From Sphingomonas phyllosphaerae (GTDB lineage Bacteria; Pseudomonadota; Alphaproteobacteria; Sphingomonadales; Sphingomonadaceae): a stretch of 64,000 nucleotides of DNA. The stretch covers positions 310,001 through 374,000 of the forward strand of contig NZ_JAPYKH010000002.1 of assembly GCF_029623345.1 (NCBI RefSeq). Direction: 5' to 3'. Each line of letters begins with the position of its first letter. The stretch's first letter is position 1. A program made the translations under genes and the position numbers. Shown piece after piece: positions 43,817 to 53,104 of the stretch. Under the pieces are notes generated by a model. That model ran no database searches. It was not told the origin of the DNA and saw only the letters and a program-made list of their open reading frames with translations.

Positions 43817-46336
43817 TCAGCGGGTAAGGCTGCCTGCCTCGACCAGGTCGCTGAGCGCGGACGAGGTCCCGAGCCGCAGCACGTAGCGGCCGCGCGGCGT
43901 CACCCAGGCGTGCTGCGCCTTGCTCCACACGCTCATCGGATGATGATTCGCCGCCGGGTCGACAGCGACCGTCACGCGCCGCGACTCACCGGGCGCGAGC
44001 GTGACGCGCGCGAAGCCGACGAGCCGACGCGGCGGCTGGTGCGCGCCCACGGCATCGGCGCTGGGCGGCAGCGACAGATAGGCCTGCACCACCTCGGTCC
44101 CGGCGCGCGCGCCGGTGTTGCGCACCGTCACGCTCGCACGCAGCACCTTGTCCTCGCCGGTCGGGTCGAGCCGCGGCGCGTCGCTGGCGAAGTGCGTGTA
44201 CGAGAGACCGTGGCCGAAGGGGAAGGCGACGCTCGGTGTCGAGTCGCAGTGCGAATCGTACCAGCGGTAGCCGATCTCCAGCCCCTCGCTGTATGTCACC
44301 GTCTGCGTCTTGCCGTCGCCGGCGGGGATGCCGGGGAATTGCACGGGCGTGATCGAATCGAGGAAGCCGCGTGCCGCGATCGGGAAGGTGACCGGCAGGC
44401 GCCCGGTCGGTTCGGCGCGGCCGAGTAGCAGGTCGGCGACGATATTGCCGTCCTCCTGGCCGGGGAACCAGACCTCGAGGATCGACGGGCCGGCCGCGCC
44501 GAGCAGCGCCGGATCCAGCGCGACGCTGGCATTGTCCTTGAGCACCAGCACCGTCTTGGCCGGCATCGCGGCCGCGGTGGTGGAACGCGCCGCCAGGATC
44601 GCGGCGAGCATCGCCACCGTCCCGCTCGAGGCGGCGGGGTTCGCGCCCTCACCGTCGGCGGTGGCGATCGCGCTCGGCTTGGCGACGTACCAGTCGAGCG
44701 AATGGCCGGCCGCGGCGGGCTGGGCGAGTTCGTGCCCGTCCTTGCGCGTAAAGCTGGCACGGTCAGCGCCCTCCTCGGCGTTGCTGCCCGCCATCACCAC
44801 CACCGCGTCGGCCGCGGCGATCCGCGCGAGCGCGGCATCGAACGCCACCGCGCTGCCATCGATCGTGGCGGCGCGATTGGCGTCGTCGACCAGGATCAGG
44901 CTGACCGATGCGTCGGCGCGGCCTACCGCGCGCAGCCCGGCGCGCAGACCGTCGATCGGCGCGACCGTATAGGCGGGAACCACGTCCGAGCTGCCGCCGC
45001 CTGCGCCCATCGGCTTGCCCAGGATCGCGCCGCCTGCGATGGCCTGCTGTGCGTAGGGTTGGCTCGCCTTGCCGACCAGCGCGATCATGCGCGCGCTCCG
45101 TGCCAGCGGCAACGCGCCATTGTTCTGGAGCAGCACCGCGCCGCGCGCTCCGATCGAGCGCGCGGCACGTCCGCCCGCGGCATAATCGATCGGCGACTGC
45201 CGCAGCGCGCGGTCGAACACGCCGGCCTTGAACATCTGCGTGTAGCGGCGCTGCAGCGCGCGATCGATCTGCGCCGGCGCGATCGCGTTGTCGGCGAGCG
45301 CGGCCGTCAGCTTGTCGGGCGCCCAGTGGATCGGCGTCGGCATCTCATGGTCGAGCCCCGCGTCCAGCGCCGGAGCGGTACTCTTCTGCGCGAAAAAGTC
45401 GGTCTGGACATAACCGGTGAAGCCCCAGTCGTCGCGCAGCACTCCCGTCAGCATCGGCTTGTTGGCGCATGCCTGGACGCCGTTGAGGAAATTGTACGAG
45501 CACATCACCGCAGCGACCTTGGCGTCCTTCACGCTCATCTCGAACGGGATCAGGTACAGCTCGCGCAGCACCTGCTCATCGACGGTCTCCTGGATCGTCA
45601 TGCGGTTCGTCTCCTGCTCGTTGGCGACGAAATGCTTGGCCATGGCGATGATGTTGCCGGCCTGGACGGCACGGATCTCGGCCACCGCCATGGTACCGGC
45701 GAGATACGGATCCTCGCCGAAATATTCGAAGTTGCGGCCCAGGATCGGCAGGCGCGCCAGGTTCATCCCCGGCGCCTCGAAGACGTGGAGCGCGAGGTCG
45801 TTCATCTCGCGCGCGATGACCGCGCCGAAATCGGCGGCGACTCGCGGATCGAACGAGGCGGCGACCGCCATGCCTGAGGGTAGCGCGGTCGCCTTGGCCG
45901 AGCTGGGATCGCTGTAGGCGCGAAACATCGAGCGCCGGTCCGGGCTCATCGAATCGCGTACCGCGAGCGACACGCAGTCATTCTGGCCGACGCCGACCGG
46001 GCCGTTGGTGATGCGGAAGGTGGGGATCGCCAGCGCCGCAATGCCGTCGACGTGCCGCGCCCCGAAGCAGTTCGGCAGCTCGGGCAGGACCGAAGGCTTG
46101 CTGCCGGTGAGCTGCTGCATCTTCTGCGGAAGCGTCATCGCGCCAACCAGCGCATGCGCACGCTCACGCGCGACCGCCTCGCGGGCCTCGTCCGATCGCG
46201 CGGTGCGCTGCTGCTCGACCACGGCGGGCGCCATCCAGGCGAGCGGTGCCGGCGTCTGCGCCGGGAGCGGTCCCGCCAGCGTGGACGAGACCAGCAGCGC
46301 CCACGCGCCGCGACGAGACCATGCCGCCATCCTCAT
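43817..46336 (-). CDS. GH3 family beta-glucosidase-like enzyme, exported
   Basis: An 839-residue exported glycoside hydrolase family 3 protein with a signal peptide (about 1-27). The N-terminal TIM-barrel domain has NGPVGVG, KHF at 234-236 and the nucleophile D313 in QTDFF (SDW in many relatives). The alpha/beta sandwich domain follows, with EEGADRASF acidic residues, and a C-terminal fibronectin-III-like domain (YSEGLEIGYRWYD, FPFGHGLSYTHF). GH3 enzymes release terminal beta-linked sugars such as glucose or xylose. It stands apart from the main glycan locus; shared regulation is not evident. Confidence 0.92.
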   Translation of the reverse strand: MRMAAWSRRGAWALLVSSTLAGPLPAQTPAPLAWMAPAVVEQQRTARSDEAREAVARERAHALVGAMTLPQKMQQLTGSKPSVLPELPNCFGARHVDGIAALAIPTFRITNGPVGVGQNDCVSLAVRDSMSPDRRSMFRAYSDPSSAKATALPSGMAVAASFDPRVAADFGAVIAREMNDLALHVFEAPGMNLARLPILGRNFEYFGEDPYLAGTMAVAEIRAVQAGNIIAMAKHFVANEQETNRMTIQETVDEQVLRELYLIPFEMSVKDAKVAAVMCSYNFLNGVQACANKPMLTGVLRDDWGFTGYVQTDFFAQKSTAPALDAGLDHEMPTPIHWAPDKLTAALADNAIAPAQIDRALQRRYTQMFKAGVFDRALRQSPIDYAAGGRAARSIGARGAVLLQNNGALPLARSARMIALVGKASQPYAQQAIAGGAILGKPMGAGGGSSDVVPAYTVAPIDGLRAGLRAVGRADASVSLILVDDANRAATIDGSAVAFDAALARIAAADAVVVMAGSNAEEGADRASFTRKDGHELAQPAAAGHSLDWYVAKPSAIATADGEGANPAASSGTVAMLAAILAARSTTAAAMPAKTVLVLKDNASVALDPALLGAAGPSILEVWFPGQEDGNIVADLLLGRAEPTGRLPVTFPIAARGFLDSITPVQFPGIPAGDGKTQTVTYSEGLEIGYRWYDSHCDSTPSVAFPFGHGLSYTHFASDAPRLDPTGEDKVLRASVTVRNTGARAGTEVVQAYLSLPPSADAVGAHQPPRRLVGFARVTLAPGESRRVTVAVDPAANHHPMSVWSKAQHAWVTPRGRYVLRLGTSSALSDLVEAGSLTR

Positions 46337-46560
46337 CCTCCCTATCGTCGCCGGCTTTGCCGATCGACATTGGCCTTACCAGATGTCAGGCAGCTTGCCC
46401 AGTGAAGAGGGACGGATACACCCGCATCCGAAATTCCGCCTGTCATTGACGGCGAGGGCAGGCGAGGCTGACGAAGAAACCGATGCGGGCGACGCGTTCT
46501 CGCCGCATCGACATGCGCGCGCGCTTGACCCGAACCGCCCGCGATGATCGAAGGCGAGGC

Positions 46561-47223
46561 ATGAGCGAGCTCCCTCCGAACCAGAACAATGACGCGGGCG
46601 CCCGCGCCGAGAAGCGCGCCGTCGAGGCGGCAGCGATCCGACGCCGCTGGATCACCTTGGGCGAGGTGCTCGCGCTGGCGGCGGTGCTGATCTCGGCGTT
46701 GACCTTGTGGAGCAACTGGAGCGACCGGCGCGACGACAAAGTCGCCAAGACCGAGGAGTCGACGCGCGCTTCCTCGCGCGCGACGACGCTGACGTTGGTG
46801 GCGTCGGCGGCATCGAAGGACCGCATCACCGTGCGCCCGGCCTCGGACGCGCAGTCGGTGCAGAGCCAGACGTTGCTGTTCCCCTCCGCGCTCGGGCTCG
46901 ACCCGGTCGAGACCACGGGCGAGCCGCGGATCGAGGGCGATTGGTTCGAGGGCGCGCTGAAGAAGGCACGCGCCGCGGCGCACCGCCCAGACGACAGTCG
47001 CGGCGACGAGCAGATGCCGATCGCGATCATCACGCGCTACCTCGTTGATGGCTCGCCGCACGAGGACGTCGCGCTCTACGACATCGGCTATTCGATCAGC
47101 GGCCATCTGTTCAGCGGGCACAGCATCAGCCTGCGCGGGATCTCGCTGGTGACGCGCGTGCCGCGCGCCGGCGCGCAGGCGCGGCTCGACGCGCGCTGGG
47201 CGAGGCTGCTGCCGACGCGCTGA
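46561..47223 (+). CDS. Hypothetical membrane-anchored protein (220 aa)
   Basis: A 220-residue protein with one N-terminal membrane helix (about 32-50, TLGEVLALAAVLISALTLW), a short charged cytoplasmic N-terminus and a C-terminal periplasmic domain of mixed beta strands (IAIITRYLVDG, VALYDIGYSI, SISLRGISLVTRV). AAGGCGAGG lies just before ATG 46561; a longer start upstream is less likely. I recognise no family. It diverges from the GH3 gene and is followed by the REP-like element. Confidence 0.7.
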   Translation: MSELPPNQNNDAGARAEKRAVEAAAIRRRWITLGEVLALAAVLISALTLWSNWSDRRDDKVAKTEESTRASSRATTLTLVASAASKDRITVRPASDAQSVQSQTLLFPSALGLDPVETTGEPRIEGDWFEGALKKARAAAHRPDDSRGDEQMPIAIITRYLVDGSPHEDVALYDIGYSISGHLFSGHSISLRGISLVTRVPRAGAQARLDARWARLLPTR

Positions 47224-47657
47224 GAAGCGATCACGCGGCCCCATGGAGTACCAGGCTCCTGCGCAGGCAGGAGCCCAGGGCCGGGGCCGTCCTGCTCCGT
47301 TCCTCTGGGCTCCTGTTCGCGCAGGAGCACGCCGTCGCCCACGTGAGCCGCTCGCGCCCCGCGCGAGGAAGAGGTGCGGATCAACGCAGACAATTGATTT
47401 CAAGCGCTGAACGACAGAAAGAATCGAGTCGAGCTTTTGTATGCTGGAAAGCGTTGATAATAGAGTTGAATGGGTTAAGACGCACTGATCGGAACGTGCC
47501 AAAACGCGATAGCGTTTGTTGGCTCGTCTCTCTAAAAGGATTTATGTCTCAAAGACGAGGTGCGATAGATTTGCAAGTGGGCGGCAGCGACTTGTTCGTA
47601 TCTGTCCACTTTCGAGGGATAATCAGAGGTGCGCGGCCCGCCGCCCGCCCCTGGACC
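47224..47657. other. Intergenic region with REP-like pair and low-GC patch
   Basis: 434 bases between convergent genes. The first 110 bases hold the inverted REP-like pair. From about 47380 to 47630 base composition drops well below the surroundings and contains an AAACGC-GATA-GCGTTT hairpin (47503-47518). No persuasive coding frame, tRNA or transposase remnant is visible. Confidence 0.5.
47255..47328. repeat. REP/BIME-like inverted pair of palindromic units
   Basis: A 24-base unit, GCTCCTGCGC-N3-CAGGAGCCCAG, occurs at 47255-47278 and again on the opposite strand at 47305-47328, separated by 26 bases. Each unit can fold into its own hairpin, and the two can pair with each other. Location between convergent 3' ends is typical for REP elements. 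Confidence 0.7.
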
Positions 47658-48341
47658 TCATCGCGGCGGCACGTCGTTCTGCGAGATCGGCACCACTTTG
47701 ATCTCCACGCGGCGATTGGCGGCGCGGCCCTGCTCGGTGTCGTTGGTCTCGATCGGCTGGGTCTCGCCGAAGCCGCGCGTCGCGATCCGCGCCGCCTGCA
47801 CGCCGTGGCTCGACAGATAGTCCGCCACCGAGGTCGCGCGCCGCTCCGACAGATCCTGGTTGTACGAGTCGCTCCCGGTCGAGTCGGTATGGCCGTACAC
47901 GTCGATATAGGTCTGCGGGTAGTCCGCCAACACGCTGGCCACCTTGTCGAGCGTGCCGCGGAACTGCGGCTGCACGTTCGCCGAATTGTACGCGAAGTTG
48001 ATCCCCGACGGTATGTTGAGCAGCAGGTCGTCGCCTTGGCGGGTCACCTGCACGTCCGTGCCGCGGGTGCGCTCGCGCATCTCGCGCTCCTGCTTGTCCA
48101 TGTAAGCGCCGATCCCGGCGCCGGCGATCCCGCCGATGCCCGCGCCCAGGATCTTCTCGGTCCGGTCGCGCCGCCCGCCGACGACGTCGCCGAGCAGATA
48201 ACCGCCGAGCGCGCCGCCCAGGCCGCCGATCGCGGTCTTCGAGATGCGGCGCTCGCCCGTCTCCGGATCGGTGGTGCACGCCGCGACCGACACCAGCGAC
48301 AGCGCGGATACGGCCGCGACCAGCTTCGACGAGAGCTTCAT
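47658..48341 (-). CDS. OmpA-family glycine-zipper lipoprotein
   Basis: A 227-residue lipoprotein. The lipobox Cys is near residue 22 (SVAACT), a glycine-zipper region follows (about 38-80, AIGGLGGALGGYLLG and ILGAGIGGIAGAGIGAY), and an OmpA C-terminal peptidoglycan-binding domain occupies about 110-220 (NFAYNSANV, YGHTDSTGSDSYNQDLSERRA). It matches the YiaD-type arrangement and links the outer membrane to the cell wall. ATG 48341 is preferred because the signal begins there and GGGAAA lies upstream. Confidence 0.93.
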   Translation of the reverse strand: MKLSSKLVAAVSALSLVSVAACTTDPETGERRISKTAIGGLGGALGGYLLGDVVGGRRDRTEKILGAGIGGIAGAGIGAYMDKQEREMRERTRGTDVQVTRQGDDLLLNIPSGINFAYNSANVQPQFRGTLDKVASVLADYPQTYIDVYGHTDSTGSDSYNQDLSERRATSVADYLSSHGVQAARIATRGFGETQPIETNDTEQGRAANRRVEIKVVPISQNDVPPR

Positions 48342-48486
48342 GCTTTTCCCTTTCCCCAGATCAATGCCGGTCAACCCGACCCACGCAATCATTGTTCCTG
48401 CCGCGCTGAATGCGCGATGACGGAGCGAACCGCCACTTTGCGGATTGTCGCGCGCACGCTTTGCCGCCAAGAGAGACAGTACGAAC

Positions 48487-49782
48487 ATGCTACCGCCGTT
48501 CCCCTGGATCGACGTCGTCATCATCCTGGCGCTGGTCGCGCTCAACGGCGTATTCGCGATGAGCGAGCTGGCGATCGTGTCGGCGCGCAAGGCGCGGCTC
48601 GAGGCGATGGCGCGCAGCGGCCGGCGCGGCGCCGCCACCGCGATCGAACTCGCCGCCGATCCGGGCAAGTTTCTCTCGACCGTTCAGATCGGCATCACCC
48701 TGATCGGCATCATCGCGGGCGCCTATTCGGGCGCGAGCCTCGGCACGCCCACTGCGGCGCGGCTTGAGGCGCTCGGGCTGGGTCATGCGGCCGCGGAGCG
48801 CCTCGGCTATATCCTGGTGATCGGGCTCACCACCTACGCTTCGCTGATCGTCGGCGAGCTCGTCCCCAAGCAGTTCGCGCTGCGCAAGCCCGAGACGGTG
48901 GCGGCACTGATTGCGCTGCCGATGGCCTATCTGGCGCGCTTCACCAAGCCGATCGTATGGCTGCTCGATTCGACCAGCTTGCTGGCCTTCCGCCTGCTCG
49001 GGCTGACGCGCGAGAACGAGGACCAGGTCACCGCCGAGGAACTCCACCTCATCGTCGCCGAGGCGAGCAAGTCGGGGGTGATCGAGGAGCATGAGCGCTC
49101 GATCATCTCTGGCGTGGTGCGGCTTGCCGACCGGCCCGTGCGTGAGGTGATGACGCCGCGCACCGAAGTGGAGTGGATCGACGTCTCGCTCGATGACGCC
49201 GCGATCCGCGCCAAGCTGCTCGATGTCGCGCACAGCCGGCTGCCGGTCGCGGAGGGCTCGATCGATTCGGTGATCGGCGTGGTGCAGGCGCGCGACGTGG
49301 CGATGGCGCTGTTCCGCGGCGAGACGCTCGACGTGGCGCGGCTGATGCGGCGCGCGCCGGTGGTGATCGATCAGATCGACGCGATGGACGCGCTCGACGC
49401 GCTGCGCCGCGCCGAGGTGCCGATGGCGCTGATCCACGACGAATACGGGCACTTCGAAGGGATCGTCACGCCCGCCGACCTGCTGGCCGCGATCGCGGGC
49501 GAATTCGTCTCCGACGCCGATCCCGATGAGACCCCCAATGTGGTCGAGCGCGACGACGGCTCGCTGCTGGTCGCGGGCACGATGGCCGCCGACGCGCTGG
49601 CGGAGCGGCTCGGCATCGATCTGCCGGAGGACCGCGACTATGCCACGGTGGCCGGGCTGGCGCTGGCGGCGTTCCGCAAGCTGCCCGCCGAGGGCGAGAG
49701 CTTCGAGAAGCAGGGCTGGAAGTTCGAGGTGGTCGACCTCGACGGGCGCCGCATCGACAAGCTGCTCGTCAGCGAGGCGTGA
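48487..49782 (+). CDS. CNNM/CorC (hemolysin-type) family membrane protein
   Basis: A 431-residue protein with DUF21 membrane domain (about 1-190, NGVFAMSELAIVSARKARLE, GITLIGIIAGAYSG), a CBS-domain pair (about 205-330, PVREVMTPRTEVEWIDV) and a C-terminal CorC/HlyC domain (about 350-430). The family takes part in Mg/Co export or Na-Mg exchange. The first Met after GAGAGACAG (48487) starts the first helix. It diverges from the OmpA lipoprotein gene. Confidence 0.93.
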   Translation: MLPPFPWIDVVIILALVALNGVFAMSELAIVSARKARLEAMARSGRRGAATAIELAADPGKFLSTVQIGITLIGIIAGAYSGASLGTPTAARLEALGLGHAAAERLGYILVIGLTTYASLIVGELVPKQFALRKPETVAALIALPMAYLARFTKPIVWLLDSTSLLAFRLLGLTRENEDQVTAEELHLIVAEASKSGVIEEHERSIISGVVRLADRPVREVMTPRTEVEWIDVSLDDAAIRAKLLDVAHSRLPVAEGSIDSVIGVVQARDVAMALFRGETLDVARLMRRAPVVIDQIDAMDALDALRRAEVPMALIHDEYGHFEGIVTPADLLAAIAGEFVSDADPDETPNVVERDDGSLLVAGTMAADALAERLGIDLPEDRDYATVAGLALAAFRKLPAEGESFEKQGWKFEVVDLDGRRIDKLLVSEA

Positions 49783-49830
49783 CGTCGGCGGGAGACGGAA
49801 CGCGCGCCCGCGTCGCCGCTCCATGCCGCC

Positions 49831-51816
49831 TCAGAGCCGATAGCGCGCACTCGCCAGCACGGTCCGGCCCTGATCGCGGTAGCAGAAGCTCGCGGCGCAG
49901 GTGACCGGCTCCGCGTCCAGCAGGTTGGTCGCATTGAGTTGCAGTCGGAGCGGCGCGAGCGACGGTACGTCATAATGGACCACCGCGTCGACGAAGGTGC
50001 GCGCTCGGTTGCGGATCGTGTTGGCATCATCGCCCCAACTCGGCCCGAGGTAACGCACGCCCGCGCCGAACCCGAAGCCCCGCAGCGTGGGCGCATAATC
50101 TGCCCAGAGCGAGCCATTGTGCCGCGGAGTCGCCGACAGATGGTTGCCGATCGTGCCCGCCGCGCCGCGCCGGATCCGCATGTCGGTGAGCGCATAAGCC
50201 GCGGTGAGGTCGAGCCCTGCGGCGACGCGCGCCGAGGCTTCCAGCTCCGCTCCCCTGGAGCGTAGATCGAGCTGAACCTGACGGTTGATCCCGGTCGAGG
50301 CGTCGAACACGACGCCGTCGCGCTGGCGGATGTCGAACGCGGCGGCGCTGAGCAGCACGCCTGTCCGCGGGATCCATTTGACGCCGCCCTCATACTGCCG
50401 CGCGCTGGTCGGCCGCGCCGGCGTGCCGTCGAGCAGCAGGCCGACGTTCGGCTCGAACGAGGTCGACCAGTTGAGATAGGGTGTCACGCCCTCCGCCACG
50501 CGCAGCGTCGCGCCGACGCGACCGCTCAGCCGACGGTCGTCGCGCTCGGCCGTCGGGGCGTCGGGCACGTCGGTGCGCGCGTCGAGCCAGTCGTGGCGTA
50601 CACCGGCGGTGAGCCCGAGTGCGCCCGCCTCGATCTGGTCCTGCGCGTAGAGGCCGATCTGGTAGAAGCGCTGCCGCGTCGTCGGCGCCAGTGCCGGGCG
50701 CGCCAGGTTGGTGTCGCTCAGCGGGGCGGTGCCGAAGCCCTCCGCGCTGCGATAGCGGACGTCATTATAGTCGATGCCGATCAGTAGCCGGTGGCGCATC
50801 GCGCCGGTGGTCAGCTCGGCGCGCAGCTGGTCGTCCAGGTTGACGCTCTTCGTCCAGTCCGCCGCGCGCGCCCCGAGGCGGGTGACCGGCGCGGTCGGGT
50901 CGGTGACGTAGGAATAGGCCATGTCGACGGTGACCTCCTGCACGCGCATGTTTTGGTGCAGCGACACCGAATCGCCCAGGCGATGCTCGAGCGCGTATCC
51001 CGCGCGCCACTGGCGATGGGTCAGATCGTTGAAGCGCGGGTCGCTCAACGGGATTCGCGTCACGCCGCGGGCATCGTTGTAGAACGCCGCGCTCGCCCCG
51101 GTGCGCGACCACATATATTCGCCGAGCACGCTAAGGTCCGTATCGTTGCCGAGCCGCGCGGTGGCAGCGGGTGCGAGGAAGTAGCGGTCGTCCTCGAAGC
51201 CGGGGAGCGACGTGCCGCTGTCGCGCGCCACGCCGGTGACGCGCAGGGCGACACCGTCGCCGACCGGCATGGAGACGTCGGCGTTGAGCTGATAACGGTC
51301 GTAGCTGCCGACCATGCCCTGCACCTCGGCGAAGCGGTCGGCGCTCGCGCGCTTGCTGGTGACGTCGACCAGCCCGCCCGCGCCGCTCGCGCCGTAGAGC
51401 ACCGAGGCGGGGCCGCGCACGACCGCCAGCCGCTCGATGCCATAGGGTTCGTTGCGCCACAGCCCGAGCGGACTGTTGAGCTGACGCAGCCCGTCGCGGA
51501 ACACGCCGGTGTAGGTCGCCTGGAAGCCGCGGATGAAGAAGGCGTCAAAGCGCGGGTCGAAGCCGTAGCTGCCGGTGTTCACGCCAACAACGTAGGCGAG
51601 CGCCTCGTTGAGCGAGCGCGACGCGCGGTCTTCGAGCCGGCGCCGGTCAAGCAGCGTGACCGACTGCGGTATGTCGACGAGCGGCGTGGCGGTTTTGGTG
51701 GCGGTGGCGGTCGTGCCGGTGACGATGACGTCGTCGGCGGCCGCGTCCTGCGCGTGTGCAGTGAGTGGCGCGAGTGTGACGCCGGCGATGACGGCGGCGA
51801 ACAGTCGTTGGTTCAT
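49831..51816 (-). CDS. TonB-dependent siderophore receptor
   Basis: A 661-residue outer-membrane receptor of the siderophore class. After a signal peptide (about 1-22) there is DVIVTG, then the siderophore-plug hallmark DIPQSVTLLDRRRLEDRASRSL in two parts, IRGFQATYTGVFRDGLR and VVRGPASVLYGASGAGGLV. A 22-strand barrel ends in YRL. An iron-box-like palindrome lies 35 bases before ATG 51816, with a second perfect palindrome just above it. The siderophore cannot be deduced; a hydroxamate type is possible. Confidence 0.93.
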   Translation of the reverse strand: MNQRLFAAVIAGVTLAPLTAHAQDAAADDVIVTGTTATATKTATPLVDIPQSVTLLDRRRLEDRASRSLNEALAYVVGVNTGSYGFDPRFDAFFIRGFQATYTGVFRDGLRQLNSPLGLWRNEPYGIERLAVVRGPASVLYGASGAGGLVDVTSKRASADRFAEVQGMVGSYDRYQLNADVSMPVGDGVALRVTGVARDSGTSLPGFEDDRYFLAPAATARLGNDTDLSVLGEYMWSRTGASAAFYNDARGVTRIPLSDPRFNDLTHRQWRAGYALEHRLGDSVSLHQNMRVQEVTVDMAYSYVTDPTAPVTRLGARAADWTKSVNLDDQLRAELTTGAMRHRLLIGIDYNDVRYRSAEGFGTAPLSDTNLARPALAPTTRQRFYQIGLYAQDQIEAGALGLTAGVRHDWLDARTDVPDAPTAERDDRRLSGRVGATLRVAEGVTPYLNWSTSFEPNVGLLLDGTPARPTSARQYEGGVKWIPRTGVLLSAAAFDIRQRDGVVFDASTGINRQVQLDLRSRGAELEASARVAAGLDLTAAYALTDMRIRRGAAGTIGNHLSATPRHNGSLWADYAPTLRGFGFGAGVRYLGPSWGDDANTIRNRARTFVDAVVHYDVPSLAPLRLQLNATNLLDAEPVTCAASFCYRDQGRTVLASARYRL

Positions 51817-51850
51817 GCGCGATCCCCTTCGGGGAACGGCCTAAGCTAAA

Positions 51851-51885
51851 TGCGAATGCGTCGCAACATCGCGCAACTAAGTTGC
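51851..51885. promoter_or_regulatory. Iron-responsive operator candidate (two palindromes)
   Basis: TGCGAATGCGTCGCA (51851-51865) has TGCGA/TCGCA arms like alphaproteobacterial Fur-type boxes, and GCAACTAAGTTGC (51873-51885) is a perfect 6-1-6 palindrome. Both lie within 70 bases upstream of the siderophore receptor. Confidence 0.45.
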
Positions 51886-51920
51886 TCTACCAGCGTCGTT
51901 TCCGAGCATCGACCCAGCCG

Positions 51921-52376
51921 TCAGCCGATGCTCAGCACCTCGATCGCCTCCTCGCGTCCGTTGAAGGCGACGGCATCACCTTCGCTGGCGCCGAGCAGCG
52001 CGCGGGCGAGCGGTGCCGAAAGGGCGAGCAGCCCCGCGGCGGGATCGGCCTCGTCGTCGCCGACGATCGTCACGCGCCGATCGCGCCCGTCGAGCGTGAA
52101 GGTGACGGCGGTGCCGAACCCCACCACGCCGTCGGCGCGCGCAGCTGTCTCGATCGCGGTGGCGCGACGCGTCTTCCAGTAGCGCAGGTCTCGCGCCACC
52201 GCCTTGCGCGCCTCCTCGTCGTCGGCCGCGGCCAGCGCGCTCTCCAAGGCGGCGACGCGCTCATCGATCAGCGTACGCCCGCGCGCGGTGACGAGATTGG
52301 GTCCGGGCGGGATCGGCAGCTCAAAGCGGGGCTCGAGATGCTCGTCGTCGCTCTCGCGGCGGAAGGCGACGCTCAT
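51921..52376 (-). CDS. GreA/GreB-family elongation factor-like protein
   Basis: A 151-residue protein with an N-terminal helical coiled-coil half (about 35-75, RVAALESALAAADDEEARKAV, with acidic DDEE near the turn) and a C-terminal FKBP-like domain (about 85-150, VGFGTAVTFTLDGRDRRVTIVG, LARALLGASEGDAV). GreA/GreB proteins rescue backtracked RNA polymerase through the acidic tip of the coiled coil. It overlaps the upstream gene by four bases (ATGA) and is the last gene of the purD operon. Confidence 0.82.
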   Translation of the reverse strand: MSVAFRRESDDEHLEPRFELPIPPGPNLVTARGRTLIDERVAALESALAAADDEEARKAVARDLRYWKTRRATAIETAARADGVVGFGTAVTFTLDGRDRRVTIVGDDEADPAAGLLALSAPLARALLGASEGDAVAFNGREEAIEVLSIG

Positions 52377-53071
52377 CCCAGCTTTCCGAATTGCGCTTCA
52401 TAGCCGGCTCGGTCGCCCTGCGCGAGCAGACGCGCCTGCTCGCGCCAGCGGTCGCGCTCCATCCGCCCGGCAAACACGCCGAGCTGTGCGTCGAGCTGCG
52501 TCGCCTCCGCGTCATCGAGCCAGGCGAGCTGGTCGACGCGCGTGATGCCGAGCTCGGCGAGCCGCGTCGCGATCTTGGGCCCTAGGCCTTTGAGCAGCGT
52601 GATCGACTGCGCTCCCGAACTCTCGTCTGCCGTCGCTCGCGGCGCATCCAACGCGGCGCTCGCGGGCGAGGCGTCGAGCGGTGCGGCGGCGACGATCGGC
52701 TCGCCGGCGAGTGGCGGCTCCGGCGGTGTCTCGTCGACCGGCGTTTCGTCCCGCAGCGGGGAGGGGCGAGACGCAGGCGGGGGCGCCTGCTCCGGCACGG
52801 CGTTATGCCGATCCTCACGCGCGTCGTCGCTGCCGCGCACGATCGGGCGTACGCCCTCGGCGGTGTTGGTGACCTCGACCCCGTCGGCGCGCAGCTCCTC
52901 GATCCGCTGCTGCTCCTCCGCCTCGGCCGCGCGGCGCTTGGCCTTGAGCCGGCCGCCCCAGATCATGCCGATCACGGTGAGCACCGCCAGCAGCGCAACC
53001 AGCGCGAGCGCGACGGTGACGAGCACCTGATCCTGCGAGATCGGTTCCAGGGCGAAGCTGGAGGAGTTCAT
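52373..53071 (-). CDS. Membrane-anchored helix-hairpin-helix protein
   Basis: A 232-residue protein: one N-terminal membrane helix (about 15-38), a charged coiled-coil (AKRRAAEAEEQQRIEELRA), a long Pro/Ala/Glu-rich linker, and at about 158-186 a helix-hairpin-helix of the DUF4332 or flap-nuclease type (LKGLGPKIATRLAELGITRVDQLAWL). The tail (MERDRWREQARLLAQGD) is common in such membrane-HhH proteins. HhH motifs bind DNA non-specifically, so tethering of DNA to the inner membrane is possible. It lies 33 bases after purD and overlaps the GreAB-like gene. Confidence 0.78.
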   Translation of the reverse strand: MNSSSFALEPISQDQVLVTVALALVALLAVLTVIGMIWGGRLKAKRRAAEAEEQQRIEELRADGVEVTNTAEGVRPIVRGSDDAREDRHNAVPEQAPPPASRPSPLRDETPVDETPPEPPLAGEPIVAAAPLDASPASAALDAPRATADESSGAQSITLLKGLGPKIATRLAELGITRVDQLAWLDDAEATQLDAQLGVFAGRMERDRWREQARLLAQGDRAGYEAQFGKLG

Positions 53072-53104
53072 CGGCGAGTCCTAGCGGCGGGCAGCATTTG
53101 CAGG

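Noticed and set aside
47516..47701. Small plus-strand frame in the low-GC patch
   Set aside because: No ribosome site, no protein-like pattern, and it runs into the end of the OmpA gene on the other strand.
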